Shown here piece by piece: positions 48,410-60,316 of a stretch of DNA of 64,000 nucleotides. The notes under the pieces are model-generated. The model saw only the letters and a program-made list of their open reading frames with translations, was not told the origin of the DNA and did no database searches. Source of the stretch: Darksidea phi (lineage: Eukaryota; Ascomycota; Dothideomycetes; Pleosporales; Lentitheciaceae); NCBI GenBank assembly GCA_030770425.1, contig JASJFT010000113.1, positions 62,001-126,000 on the forward strand, read 5' to 3'. The first letter of the stretch is position 1, and every line of letters begins with the position of its first letter. A program made the position numbers and the translations under genes.

Positions 48410-50926
48410 TCAGTCCAAATTCTCCACAACAACCCAAACCACGCCCTCCATCCCCATATCCCTACCCGCAAGCCCACCCTCCCTAACAGCCTTCTTCATC
48501 TCCCACCTCGCGTCCCTCAAATCCCTCCTCAAATCCATCTTCTCCCTCCGCAACACCCTCTTCTTCTCTCGGAACCTCTTGCGCATCTCCTTCCACTCTC
48601 GACTCTTCTTGCCCAAGCCCTGCCGCTTCAACGCCCTTCTCTCCCGTCTATACGCCTTGCGCAACTCCCGCTTCTTCTCGCGGCACTCCCGCATAACAGC
48701 GCGCTTCGTCTTCTTCGCTTCAATTTTGATTTCCAGGGCCGTCTTCTCGCGCGTGGCTTTTTCAATGGCGTTTCCGCGCTCGAGTTGGATGGCTGCGGGA
48801 CTTTTCTTGCCTTTGAGGCGTGCAGATTCGGCTGCAGCGTTGATGTCACGGATGCGCTCGTAGAAGAGCTTTTCGGCATCGGGGTAGTTCTTTTCGTCAT
48901 CATCGTCAACGTCTGAATCTGAGTCTGAGTCGCTGTCGGAGGAGATGGTGGAGGCGTCGTCGTCATCGTCGTCATCGTCCTCCGCTTTCTCCTGAGTTTG
49001 GAGCGAGGCATCAACTGATCTGTCTCCGCTCTTCTCGTGATGCACACCCGTCTCCTGCCCCCGAAGAGGCTCTGATTCAGCAGCATGGGGCGCACCCGTG
49101 TGCTGTTGAGACTGCTGAGTGGGCCACTGTCCATGTCCACTCGCCGGCCCTCCACCAACATTCCCACTCGCCCTCGCAGCAACATCTTCACTCCAAGCCT
49201 GCGCATTCCTCCCAACCTGCTCACCCCAAACCTCCATCCTCTTACCGAGCTCCTCGCCCCACTTGCCAATGTTCTGTCCCCAAGCTTCCCAACTATTCGG
49301 CGAATGTGGACCAGGTCCGCGAGGCTGAGAACCGCAGCCGTGACCGGGACGACCACGACCCCAAGCGCCATTTCCAGGCGCACCAAATGGTCCATTTCCC
49401 GGTCTACCGAAAGGTCCATGTCCAGGTGTCCCAAAGGGTCCGTGGCCAGGTGTGCCAAAGGGGCCAAGTCCGGGAGGTCCAAAAGGCCCATTTCCTGGTC
49501 CTCCAAGGGGAAGCCATGGCTGGCCACGATGGCTTCCCCATCCTCTTCTACCTCGCCCTTGCCAGCCAACAAATGGCGGCCACCCAGGAGCTTGTGGGCC
49601 GTCTTGCGGACCAGTTGGGAAAGCGCCCGGGATCGAGTGCGGAGGATCGTCTTCATGACCCGGAACAGAATGCGGAGGATCATCATTCCCGACCTCCCTT
49701 GTCTCAGCCATATCGCCAGATGCAGTCTGATTTGGCGTTCGTGGTAGATGCTGGAGACGCTTGACCATCTCTGTAAGGATAAGAGCTGAACTACTCGATT
49801 CGGGGACGTTGGTTTCGAGGGCTTCGATCCAGGGGTGTAGTGCTTCTACTTTGTTCACTGGAGTCGTCGTCCTGTCGAGAATGCTCGCTACAGCGCCAGC
49901 GCGCTGACCTCTTTCTTCTGGTATCTTGGCTACATCCAACAGCGCCGCTAGTGACTTGACTGAAACTCTCAGACCCCGTGGAGCGAAGAACACCTCGTTT
50001 GTAGCATTGATATAATTCCGTACAAGTGCAGCAGATGAATCTCCGTCCAACGCTGCTTCGGTGATATCGGCGGGTGTGGTTCCAGTAGCAGCGCACAGAG
50101 CGTTAAGACCGTCGAGGAAGTCGAGAAACTCAGCTGGTCGAATCGAATGCGCATGCAAAGCCTTCGCATAAGCTCTCAGGAACTCGGCTGGCTCTTCCTC
50201 CCCATCCACCCCCGCTGCCAAAGTCTCGCTTGAAGTGTCGGGCCACTGCCCCGGTACGTGTCGGCTGCCCCATCCACCTCTTCCTCTGCCGCGTCTAGCT
50301 CTCCTATCACGACACCCATGCTGCTTGCCCTTTCCCTTCTTGTCTGTCGAGGAAGAAGCTTGAGCTAGAGGAATCGCCACGCAGCGCGTAAGGCGCGGCG
50401 CATACCGCGTGTCAGCATCGGGCTCATGCTTTGTGAACTCCAACGCCGTACTCAACAGAACAGCCGTCGGATCGATAGGCGGAGTACCCACCCTCCCTAC
50501 AGCAATACTTTCACTACTACCAACGTGCTGCACCGGTACACTCCTATCCCTTCTCTCTTGCTCAAGCTCAGCAGTCGTCGCGCGATGCGCCCTTACATCC
50601 GCACTCGGCGGAATCTGATAAACGCCGTTATCATTCAATCGCAACCGCTGCACGTCGATAGTCTCCGGGTTCACAGGCGAGATGCCGTTCCGCGCATCTC
50701 TCAGAGCCTGTTCTTGTGCCTCGTCATACGTGGGCGGTAAATCATCGTAGTGCGGTCCTGCACCGGGACTCTGCGTAGGGGTCGCTATGAAAAAATCCTC
50801 ATCGTCTGATTCTAGACCGTCTGGGAAGGTGCTCGATCGGGGGGTAAACGGCGCATTCGAAGCCGTCGATGAAGATGGCGGGGGCGGAGGATTGATGTTG
50901 AGGTTTGAGAGCGGTTTGTCGGGCAT
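48410..50926 (-). CDS. Large low-complexity protein with PPTY motif, unknown function
   Basis: A single uninterrupted 838-residue frame. The N-terminus is disordered and has LPPTYDEAQ at about residue 63, a PPxY motif that can recruit NEDD4/Rsp5-type WW domains. A helical region (about 250-345) contains AEFLRAYAKALHAHSI, FLDFLDGLNAL and NEVFFAPRGLRV, a pattern I have seen in a widespread uncharacterised fungal family. Then come a Gly/Pro tract with repeated GPFG units (about 465-530), an acidic Asp/Ser tract (about 655-690) and a basic Arg/Lys/Glu coiled coil to the end (about 700-825). There is no signal peptide. Function is unknown; a ubiquitin-ligase adaptor is only a guess from PPxY. Confidence 0.75.
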   Translation of the reverse strand: MPDKPLSNLNINPPPPPSSSTASNAPFTPRSSTFPDGLESDDEDFFIATPTQSPGAGPHYDDLPPTYDEAQEQALRDARNGISPVNPETIDVQRLRLNDNGVYQIPPSADVRAHRATTAELEQERRDRSVPVQHVGSSESIAVGRVGTPPIDPTAVLLSTALEFTKHEPDADTRYAPRLTRCVAIPLAQASSSTDKKGKGKQHGCRDRRARRGRGRGGWGSRHVPGQWPDTSSETLAAGVDGEEEPAEFLRAYAKALHAHSIRPAEFLDFLDGLNALCAATGTTPADITEAALDGDSSAALVRNYINATNEVFFAPRGLRVSVKSLAALLDVAKIPEERGQRAGAVASILDRTTTPVNKVEALHPWIEALETNVPESSSSALILTEMVKRLQHLPRTPNQTASGDMAETREVGNDDPPHSVPGHEDDPPHSIPGAFPTGPQDGPQAPGWPPFVGWQGRGRRGWGSHRGQPWLPLGGPGNGPFGPPGLGPFGTPGHGPFGTPGHGPFGRPGNGPFGAPGNGAWGRGRPGHGCGSQPRGPGPHSPNSWEAWGQNIGKWGEELGKRMEVWGEQVGRNAQAWSEDVAARASGNVGGGPASGHGQWPTQQSQQHTGAPHAAESEPLRGQETGVHHEKSGDRSVDASLQTQEKAEDDDDDDDDASTISSDSDSDSDSDVDDDDEKNYPDAEKLFYERIRDINAAAESARLKGKKSPAAIQLERGNAIEKATREKTALEIKIEAKKTKRAVMRECREKKRELRKAYRRERRALKRQGLGKKSREWKEMRKRFREKKRVLRREKMDLRRDLRDARWEMKKAVREGGLAGRDMGMEGVVWVVVENLD

Positions 50927-51632
50927 AATGTACTATCAGATGTAGGAAAGACAAGGACTTTAGACGATGTGTGTAGATTGTACACTAATATAGGGAGCTC
51001 AGAAGCTTATGTTGACCTTTAAACTCAGCGCTGCGACCCAGCCGTCTAATCTAAGTTCTATCCGTATTCGTCATCGCATCTGCAAGCGAACCGCCACATT
51101 GGGCAGGCTGAAGCTTGTACGAGCTGCTGCCTAGTTGCATCTGACCACCTCCAATCAGCCATTTTCGACCGCGCGTCTTGCGCCCGTAAAGCGCTGGTAT
51201 CGGTCGAAGTATGCTGCCGAGCACCGCGATGCTACACAAATGGTCGAAGGATCAGAGCTCTACCTTCTTCTGGACTTCGTCGCTCTTCGACGTCTTTCTA
51301 AGTCGCGATGGAACTGTGGATGCCTGGTGTGGGGTTGCCACTCCACGCGTCATCTCCACGCTGCACAAGCTGTCCGTCAATACGAGGAGTACACGTTGTA
51401 AATTTCCGCTTCCTGTTATCGCGGCATAATTAGATAACATCGTCACGCACCGAGACTAGTTTATGTCCTCATCTACTCAACCTCGCACAATGAATCCCGA
51501 GGTTTAGCTCTCAAGGAGAACTAGATGGATCAGAGCGCTGGCGATCGTAAATCATCAAACATAAGCCATCCTCATCCGCTTCAGTAAATCATTGCGAGGA
51601 TGGAAGCACATCCCGTAGACCGATTACGCTCC
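50927..51632. other. Intergenic, nothing recognised
   Basis: Contains the promoter of the 838-residue protein gene and the 3' end of DMC1. Short frames at 51051-51446 have no recognisable features. Confidence 0.5.
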
Positions 51633-53001
51633 TCACACTTTCTCAGGATCGTTGATACCACCATTAGTGATGATGTACGTCGCTTCCCTCTCGGGCATAT
51701 CTAGAATACCATCAGCGGCCGCGTAGAGAACGAGGATAGGCGGCATACCAGGCGAATCCTGGATCTTCGCAACACGCTCTTCGCCACGACCTTTGCGTAG
51801 CAGAATCCTCGTCGCGGAAGCATGAGCTAGGATATGACCGCCTATTGGCTTTCGACCATCTGCACTGGCGAAGAGGGCGCTGGCCCCTGGATCGCTCTGG
51901 ACCTGATTCGTCAGGAGCACGGCGACATTGAACTCTGAGGCTGGTCAGCATTTGCGCATAGAGCAACAACCTGGATGTCCTACCTTCAGCAACGTGTGTC
52001 AGCTTTGAGAGGAATTGATTAAGTTTCTGTTGCCGTTCATTGAGCTCGCCACGGCCAACGTAGTCAACGCGGAACAAAGCCATAATGCTATCGATGACGA
52101 GAAGACGGTACTCATTCCCAACAAAGTACTCGGCGACCTTGTTGAGAAGCTCCATCTGATGCTCAGAGTTGACGGCGCGAGCATAAGTAATGTTTTCTTG
52201 GGCTGTATAACGTTAGGAGACTGGTGTTAGACCGGTAAGAAAAGGCGCACCAGTCTCTGCATCTACACCGAAGCGTTCTGCAATCTGCACAATTCTCTCC
52301 GGCCTGAAGGTGCCTTCCGTATCTGAAGAGGGCTATCAGTGCGTGCAATATGACCATTCGAAGCAAGTGTACCAATGTATGCCACCTTGCCCTCAGCACC
52401 ACCCAGATCCTTCGGCAGCTGCGTGATAACGGACATGGTATGGGATAGCTGCGTCTTGCCGCAACGAAATTCGCCAAAGACCTCGCTGATACTCATAGTC
52501 TGGAAGCCACTGTACAATGTCAGCGCACGAACACCCATCGATGTATCTTCACTCACCCTCCCAGGATGGCATCGAACTGCTTGCTCCCCGTCGAAATCTT
52601 CGTGACCCTCTTGCGCTGCTGACCAAGCTCCTGCGCAGTCTGGAAGCCTCCACCAGAAGGCTGACACTTCGCCAAAGCATCCTTAACCTTATCCACCTTA
52701 ATCTCACTAAACCCCTTAATCTTGAGCAGATTCCTCCGCGTAGCCGCATGCACGGAAGCAATCGTATAGAAGCCATTCGCCTTGAGCTTCGCGATATCAA
52801 CAGCGCCGATGCCATGAGCTTGAATCGCGTCGATGTCGACAATGAAGCCGTCCTGCCTCTATCAGTAGGATACTCCGCAGAATGCTGAGTGCGCATGGTG
52901 AGTGTAGAAAGACGGGACGAGCTGGAGGACCTGGGGGATGGAAAGGGATTGTAACATACGTCGTTCCCCGAATCGTCGCTCGCAACTGAGGATGGTGCCA
53001 T
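51633..53001 (-). CDS. DMC1: Meiotic recombinase Dmc1
   Basis: Seven exons (minus) 53001-52960, 52852-52557, 52509-52373, 52322-52251, 52202-51984, 51934-51749 and 51700-51633 sum to 340 codons (339 residues), the usual Dmc1 length. The N-terminal HhH domain has [20 protein letters not shown]. The ATPase core has Walker A GEFRCGKT at 124-131, [10 protein letters not shown], and Walker B LLVIDS at 216-221; loop/base motifs include [25 protein letters not shown] and the C-terminal [16 protein letters not shown]. The HhH segment and C-terminus fit Dmc1 better than Rad51. Dmc1 forms filaments on resected DNA for strand exchange between homologues in meiosis. Six small introns (47-107 bp) are all canonical. 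An intact copy implies a working sexual cycle. Confidence 0.93.
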
Positions 53002-54469
53002 TGCTGATGACGAGAAATAGGTGGGTGTATGAGTGGAGTGAGTAAAGGGATGATGGAGCGACGCGAAGAAGCGCTGCGATTTAGAAATAGGTGAGTGATA
53101 CCGAGAGAAATTCCTCGCGGCCTGCAGTTTCCTCCATCACAAGCGACCAGACGCAAAAGAGGAAACCGCGACCCAGCCAGTTTTCGTCGACGCTTAACGC
53201 GATCCCACGTGCCCAAGTAGCAATGTAGGAAGGAACGGTTGGTAGCAGCGCACCCTCATACTCATACTGTTAGGTGCACTCGAGAAGATCAGAAAGGTTG
53301 ACATGCATGAAAGCTAAATTACATATACCTTATATATACAGTAAAAACCATTAGGAACAAGCTTGTATATAATCCAGATATTCAAAATCCTATATCCAAC
53401 ACAATAAACACTACCTACCTAGCACACCAAAGCTCAAACAAACCCCCAACAGCTTCCATACTACGATACCCATAGAACAGCACCCACAACGCCCCTAGAC
53501 CTATTGCCCCTACTTGTAAAAGACCAAGATACACGAGTATACGTATCGACGTGAAGCACAGATGCATCAAAATCAGATATATAGAGTACAAAAGGGTATA
53601 TATACCGAGTACCCGTAGTGCAGCTCATGGTGGATATGGAAAAGTATGTTTGATATGAATCGAGTTTGCTTATCGAGGCCTGAATGCGCACCAAGACCGC
53701 TTATATACAAACCCGTTTGCCAGCACCTATCTCTTACACGTCCGATTCCATTCTTACGATGTACAACACAGCTCATTCACACTCAACAACCAGCAACTAG
53801 CAACCACACACACTAAAACACCACTCTAATGCACACAGAGTATATTCGACGAAAAATATGCCATGCTATGCAACCTTGCTAGCGCAAGGGGAAAAGGGGA
53901 GAGAGCAATCAGACAAACACTGAAAGAAAAAGACAAAAAGAAAAGAAACCAAGGGCAAGGGTAGTGGGATTGACGACGCCAAACAGACACATCTCCGACA
54001 AAACACCACACACACAACTTCCATACACGTTCTCACACCTCTAATTCCCCCATGCCAGTCTCCCTCCAAAGCGACTTTCCACTACCAAACCACCACAGCC
54101 GCCCTTCCGATGAGTAAAAGGTCCCCCGGGCAATTCTAAACTCTATCCAAGAAGGGGTGCCCTGAATGAGAAAGAGAAATTGCCACCGTACTCAAGTTCG
54201 CCAAGCCGTTTGTCCAAATATGGTATGATGGTTTTTCCGCGTAAAGGGATAGATAACGTTCGTGGGTATCAGCGTAGGATCTCGTGAAAACTTTTCTTTG
54301 CTCGTGATTGCGTGAGGTTTGCCGGAACAGTGTGCCAAGTAAGACGAATGAAGCGACTGTGATTGTGAAGAGCCAAACAAGCAGTTATAGTCCGTCGATA
54401 TATATTCCGTAGTAGAAGTCATGACGATGTTACTCGTCGTGACGCGTGCGCCGAGTACCCATGTTGGGC
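53002..54469. other. Intergenic, nothing recognised
   Basis: A 1.5-kb stretch between DMC1 and the CCHC gene. It is AT-rich around 53300-53650 with a few TA-rich runs. No gene, repeat array or RNA gene was recognised; part is presumably the long 3' UTR of the zinc-knuckle gene. Confidence 0.5.
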
Positions 54470-55343
54470 TTAAGCAATCGCGGCGGCGGGGGCAGGGGCG
54501 GGAGCGGGAACCGGAGGCTGGACAGCGACAGGCGCGGGAGTGGCGCTGTCGCCGTTGACCTCAGCCTGGGTGCAATCGCGGGAGATGTGGCCAGTCTCGC
54601 CACAGCGATAGCAGGTCTTGCCCGCGGTGTTGAGAGGGCCGCCGTTGGGAGCGGTGCAGTCGCGAGAGATGTGACCCAGTTTGCCGCAGGCGTAGCACTT
54701 CATGGCCTGGGCCTGGCAGTCGCGCGCAAAGTGATTGGGGCCTCCACACTTGTAGCAAGTGGCCGGGCGCGGGCCTCCAGCATATCCACCCCGGAAGCCT
54801 CCATATCCGCCACGAGGAGCACCAGCGCCGCGACCAACTCCGCCAGCAGCCGGGTTCGGGCAGTTACGGGCCAAGTGGCCAGTGAGGCCACAAGAGTAGC
54901 ATCGTCCGCTCGTGCCGGCGCCGCTCAGGCGCAGAGTCGGGCAGTCGGCCTGGACGTGGCCAAGGCCCTGGCAGTGGTAGCACTGCTTCGTCTCAGTGGT
55001 GCGCGGGTGCGGGCATCCGTTGGACTCGTGGCCGGGCTGCTTGCCTGTACAAGATCAGTACTCGTCGCGCGCTGTGGTGGGGACCAACTTACAGTTGTAG
55101 CAGAGCCTTTCAGACGACGAGCACACCTCTGTCCATACGTCAGTCGCGTGTCCCTCGGACGTTTAGGTCGCACAGCTCGCGCGTGCGCGACAAAGGTACA
55201 TGTCTTGAGAGCGCCGTTTCGCGACCGGCGCCGTCTCAGCGTCCCACAGCAGCGCAGCCTTCAGCCAACGAGTAGGGCGGCTCACCAGCGTAGTGTCCAA
55301 CGTTTCCGCACTTGAAGCACGCACGGCGAGATAGAGAAGACAT
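54470..55343 (-). CDS. GIS2: CCHC zinc-knuckle nucleic-acid-binding protein (Gis2/CNBP type)
   Basis: Exons (minus) 55343-55286, 55128-55093 and 55044-54470 give 222 residues. Seven CX2CX4HX4C knuckles are seen: CFKCGNVGHYAGEVC (across intron 1), CYNCKQPGHESNGC (across intron 2), CYHCQGLGHVQADC, CYSCGLTGHLARNC, CYKCGGPNHFARDC, CYACGKLGHISRDC and CYRCGETGHISRDC. An RGG-like Gly/Arg linker separates the fourth and fifth, and the tail is Pro/Ala-rich. Seven knuckles plus an RGG box is the layout of CNBP/Gis2/Byr3, cytoplasmic RNA-binding proteins that associate with translating ribosomes and stress granules. All cysteines and histidines are present. The 36-bp middle exon is very small. Confidence 0.92.
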
Positions 55344-56704
55344 GTTGGTGCTTCCTCCGCGTAATCTGTGTCAAGGTATGAGTATTGCGTGTGGTCATGG
55401 GCGAGTGCGAAAAGGGGCTGTCGAGCAGCGGGCGGTTAAAAGGCGCTTGAGCGATGCGTTTGCGACGCGTGCGCAATTGCCTGGCCGTTTGCTCTGGATG
55501 CGCGGAGGCGTACACACCTGCTGTCTACACTTCTTTCGGGTCCTGTTTCCTTCACCTGCGGGTGCTGTCAGCCGGACTGCGCGCAGACTCGAGGACACGG
55601 AGGAATGCGAGCCGGGCGATAGCGTGGCGCGCAAACAGAGAGAGAGAGAGAGAGCGAGGTGGGATCGAGGGCAGTGGTGGGCAGTGGCAGTGGCGCAACG
55701 TACGATCAAGTCTCCAAATCCTTCCCTCAACTCAGCTACGATCCGTCCTCCGAGAGTGTGGGCGCTGAAGTGGTCAAACTGGTGTTCTAGGTGAGAAGCG
55801 GTCGAGGTCTGGCGCTGCAGGTAAAAAAACTAGCGAGCATGCGCAATTTCTGGTTCAACCGCCGCCCGAGGTCATCACGGCGCAGGGTCCAGCCAGAGCG
55901 AGAGCCCAGAGCCAGAGCTGGCACGGAGCCCAAAGGCCTGCCACGTTGTGTTTAGAGATTTTCCACCTCGTGTTCCGGCATATCAGCATCCTCTGTATGG
56001 CTGCACCAAGCGGAACGCGCCTCTTTCCAGCGAGTCGCAATCTTCTCGCCACTCCGCCTTTGCCGCGTGCCTCCCACACTCCCTCCCAGATCTTGCCCCG
56101 CGTGTGCAATATGACACAATGGCCCGCACGGTCGCAGCGTCCCCCTGTATCTGCTTCGGACAGGCCCATCTATCCCCTTTCACCCACATGTGCACCGTCT
56201 TAGGCGGTAGATGCTGCCCCTGAAATGCTAGTGCCGCTGTAGCGGCGGCTGTGGTACGCTACACCCATCCGCTTTTTGATTTTTTTCTTACTTCGCTTTC
56301 AGCCATTGACTGTCGTCGTGGACGAATCGGTCGTTGGCTATGGAACACATAACTCGCCTGAAGTTCGAGCTAGCCGTTGCAAGCGCTGAGCTGAAGCCTG
56401 CTCGGTGCCCTTCGGATGGCATGCAAAAGCAGATGTTGGTCTTAGAATGCTGACTGATGCGATGGAAGCGATAGACATAGCCAGGCTAAGCCGAGCCGTC
56501 GTGGTGGAGCGTGGATGGGTTCCTGCATTAAGGAGACGAATATTCGGGTATATCTTGTACGACGCTGACATCACTATGCCTAGAACTCTTCAAGACCATC
56601 TGTTCAATTATATTGTTGATACCGTCAGACTGCGCTGATTCTAAGTCCATGTCCATTCGTGTTCCTTTTTTGATCCTCATCACCTTCCTCAACGGGAGCG
56701 ACAC
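55344..56704. other. Intergenic with a (GA)n tract
   Basis: Contains the promoter and leader of the CCHC gene. A GA dinucleotide run lies at about 55638-55656. Several overlapping open frames at 55312-56223 and 56338-56638 show no domain or coding pattern, and I cannot support a gene here. Confidence 0.5.
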
Positions 56705-58355
56705 CTAGTCCTCAGACTCCAGGACAGCCGGCGCCTTGATCGTGCGCGCCTTGAGAAACTCGAGGCCTTCGCCGCCCTGCACAACCCATTAGCAAAACAC
56801 TCAGAATGGAACAGGAAGTTCGGCAGGACTTACGTAGGAAATCAGCGGCGAGACCTCAATCCCATCATCCGGCTCCTCGCTGACCACCGTCGCCCCCGCA
56901 GCCTGCACCCACTTCTTCCCCTGCGTCATGATATCCTTCTTGCTCGTATCCGGATCGTCCTCGCCCGTGCCCTTCGCATTCTTCAGCGGCGAGAACTCAT
57001 CCTCGCGCTTGACCTCCATGCACGCAAACTTGTCGAGTGTCAGGAAGGGGAAGCAGTCGAAGACGAACTGCTCGAGCTTGACGCCATTAGGCTTCTCAGG
57101 CTTGACGGTATCGCCGGTTTCGGTGTTAACGAATGGAATTTTCTTGCGGGCGACGTGGTGAGGAAGCTTCTTCACCCACTCAGGGATACTCTCTAGGAAG
57201 CTGTACGAGTAGTAGTGGTTCACAATGTTTGCAGCGCGGAATTTGAGGAGCTCAGCGTTGTTGCTGTCTTTAGCCTCTGCATCTTCTGCGGCAATCTCAG
57301 AGTACTCGACAACATCGGGCTTGCCGTTCTTTTGCAGAATGAGGCCGACTGATTCTTTGGCGTTGCGCTTGCGGACGACCTTCGTAGCGATGTCGACCGT
57401 CTTAGAGGCAGAGAAACCGATGAAGGCGGGGTCGGCGACCTTTACCAGGCAGTTGTCGACACAGTAGGCGTGGATGTGCTTGATGCCGCGTTTGCCCATG
57501 TCCGAGACGATTCCGGCGGTTATGAGGGCTTGGTAGAGACCGCCGTTGCCGTCTGGAGCCACAGCAACCTACATCATTAGCAGCTGTACTCATCTTTCAT
57601 GCGACTGGGTGGATACATACCTTCGACTTGCTTTCTAGCAAAATCTTGCCCTCGTTCGAAATACAAGGCAACACACCCTGCTCAAAGATTATGACATTCT
57701 CCTTCTTCAACCCAAAGTACTTGTGCTCCTCGAAGAACTTCTCCGTTGGTCCCCGTGTCGGTCCACTGGTCATAACATACCACGGCACGATGACGCTCTC
57801 CTTTCCATGCTTCTTCTTGGCCAACTGTTCCACCTTCGCGATCCGCTCACCCTGCAGCTGAAACAGCGACTTGTGGCTCGGCAGACCAATGTCGAAGCAG
57901 CCTTTAGGCGCCGAGCTGCCCAACCGTGTGCCTTGCCCACCAGCCATCAACACGACCGCCACCTGGTTGTTCGCAATCAACTCCAGGCCGCTGTCATACC
58001 ACTTCTGCAGATCCTCCGGCTTCGAGTCGAGGACGGATGAGGTAGCATTGGCGGGGAGGGGCTCGAGTTTGGCGGCTTCTTCTGTGCCTTCGGTCTTGGC
58101 TGGATGGAGGGCTTTCTCGGCGAGCTCATTGATGTATGAGGGGTCGAACTTTTGGGCCTGCTCGAAGAGCCCCGCCTTTTCGGCGGTGGAGAGCTTGTCG
58201 TAAAAGGCGAAGACTTGCTCCTGGCCTGCCTTCTCGTACTTGGATCGGACCTCGTTGAGTTGCTCTTCGGTAGGTTCTTTGGCTGGGGCACCCTGTTGGC
58301 CTGTGAGGTTCAGCTTTTCGAGAGCCGTGTTGATGGTGTCTTTGACGGCTTCCAT
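56705..58355 (-). CDS. UAP1: UDP-N-acetylglucosamine pyrophosphorylase
   Basis: Exons (minus) 58355-57621, 57568-56834 and 56776-56705 give 513 residues, close to known fungal enzymes. The nucleotide-binding signature [11 protein letters not shown] is at residues 136-146, with [15 protein letters not shown] following; later motifs are [22 protein letters not shown] (across intron 1), [15 protein letters not shown] and FVFDCFPF. The enzyme joins UTP and GlcNAc-1-phosphate to make UDP-GlcNAc for chitin, N-glycans and GPI anchors in the cytosol. The last exon adds 23 residues including [15 protein letters not shown]. The introns are 52 and 57 bp. Confidence 0.93.
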
Positions 58356-58884
58356 GATGCAAGCGGGGTAAACAGTGGCGGGGTAAAGGAGAACGTAATA
58401 GCGAGGATCGTGCCGTCAAGCAGATTGTAATGGAGCTTTTTGAGGGAATCAAAGGCTTCGTCAGTTGTCGTGGCCTCAATTAATGTTTATTCGATTGAGA
58501 TCAGTAGCTCAGCTGTGGTGTACTAAAACCACTTTGCCCCACTCCGTGCACTCTCACCGCGTCATTGCCGCACATGGGACAACCAAGACCCTCACAACAT
58601 GTGTCAGCGGCTGCAGAAAGTCACTAAAAATAGGCAGGCAAAGAGCAATCGCTGCCAATCATTGTTTTTGTGATTATAGTCATCTACAGGTCAATTTGGT
58701 GTTGCAGAAGTTTGTAAGAGCGAGCCAGTCGCATGCGGAAGATGACAGAATTATCTAGAGGTATTAAAAAAAAATGCAACGCCACGAATATGTAGAACGA
58801 ATCCTCTAATGCAATATAGCTGATAGGTAAGGCAAAGATCGATCGGAAATGAGAGTCTCATATCGCCCTAGAAGTCAGCGCTTC
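58356..58884. other. Intergenic, nothing recognised
   Basis: A 529-bp stretch between the start of the pyrophosphorylase gene and the end of the rhamnonate dehydratase gene. No further feature was seen; an A-run lies at about 58767-58775. Confidence 0.5.
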
Positions 58885-60316
58885 CTATGAGACGTGGCCA
58901 TTTACCTGCACGCCATTGGTCTCCGGTTCTTCAGCCTTCGATTCCTTAATTTTCAGTGGTTTAGCCGGCGCTGGATTGAGAATGCGAGCGGCATCGATCA
59001 AACGGGCACTGGGGTTCAACTGAAGGCCAAAGCCAGGCTTGTCCAGTTGTGAGACATCAAGGTAGCCTTTGGTCGGAATGGGTTCGTTGAGAAACAGGTC
59101 GCCGAATACTGGTAGCACCGACTTGCCGTCTGGAGAATTCGCGAGGTATTCTTGAAAGGGCGAGTTGGCCTGGCTGACGACAAAATGGTATGAGTAGGGT
59201 CCGCTTGCGTGCGGCACGACGGGAATGTCGTATGCAGCGGCCATTGCTGCGACTTTGAGCAGCTCTGTCATACCGCCCACCCACATAACGTCAGGCTGAA
59301 GAATGTCCAAATTGCGACCCTCAATCAACTTCCGAAAACCATATCTGGAGTATTCATGCTCCCCGGTAGTGAACTTCATTTGAGGATGGGCACGCTTGAT
59401 TTGCTCGAAACCATCGGAATCATCAGGCGATAGGCACTCCTCCCACCAGTTGAGGTTAAGGTGTTCGGTCGCTTTCACGACTTCGATCGTGTATGGAACG
59501 TTCAAGCTCATGTAGCAGTCCACCATGAGCGGAAAGTCGGGACCAACACTCTCGCGGTGCTTTGTGAGAAACTCAACATTCTTCTTCAAGCCTTCCACGC
59601 CCTCGGCAGGGCCGTACGGGAGCGGGACCTTTGCACCGAAAAACCCCATAGCTTTGGCTGCTGCAGGCTCGGGGCCGGTGCAGTAGAAGTTCAACCTCTC
59701 CCGTGTCGCACCTCCAATCATCTTGTATACAGGCTCGTTCCGTATCTTGCCGAGCAAGTCCCAGATGGCGAGGTCAATGACCGATATGACAGCGACTGGA
59801 AGTCCCTTGCGGCCGTAGAACATCGAAGCACGGTACATTTGCTCGAACATGTGGTTGGTATCTCGTGGATCTAGAGCTTGTTAGCAGCTGTCTCACAAAC
59901 GAACGCCCCAAGACTAGCTCGTTGATCCCAAGAAAACAGCTACTGGAACTCACTACTCAAGTCACGCAGTTATGAGAAAGAGACGTACCTTTTCCTATAA
60001 GGAATCGCTCGAAATGCTCTGCGACCAACCAACATGCTGGCGGTCCTCCAAACCCGGTCGCGAAGCCTTTGATACCATTGGAAGCCTCGATTTCCACACA
60101 GAACGAGCCCAAGACGTTGATGCCCCAGCTTGTTCGTGACTTCCTGTACTCTTCGTACTGAGACATCGGCGTAGAGATCTTGCTGTCTATCAACCAATGG
60201 CCGCCGTGCACGTTGTGATAGTCGCCGCCCGAGCCAGGACCCTGAGTGACGAAGGTGCGGACATGCCGGACAGTAGGGAAGCCGCGCAGAGCGCTATCGT
60301 CAACGGTAGACGGCAT
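58885..60316 (-). CDS. LRA2: L-rhamnonate dehydratase
   Basis: Exons (minus) 60316-59989 and 59870-58885 (118-bp intron) give 437 residues. The protein is an enolase-superfamily (mandelate racemase subgroup) enzyme with the rhamnonate dehydratase start GSGGDYHNVHGGHWLID and SRTSWGINVLGSF. The metal ligands are visible: Asp 227 (MVDCYMS), Glu 253 (WWEECL) and Glu 280 (TTGEHE). Asp 303 (LQPDVMW) and the catalytic His 330 (VVPHASG) lie at almost the same numbers as in the bacterial enzyme. It removes water from L-rhamnonate to give 2-keto-3-deoxy-L-rhamnonate in the oxidative fungal rhamnose pathway. It is divergently transcribed from a Zn2Cys6 regulator 476 bp away. The other pathway genes are not in the window. 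Confidence 0.9.

Noticed and set aside
48628..49764. Long frames on both strands over the 838-residue protein gene
   Set aside because: They are shadows of the low-complexity Gly/Pro and Asp/Ser repeats; only the frame with PPTY and the basic coiled coil is coherent over its full length.
54446..55315. 289-codon plus-strand frame opposite the CCHC gene
   Set aside because: The minus strand encodes seven perfect CCHC knuckles; the plus frame is Ala/Gly/Val-rich mirror sequence.
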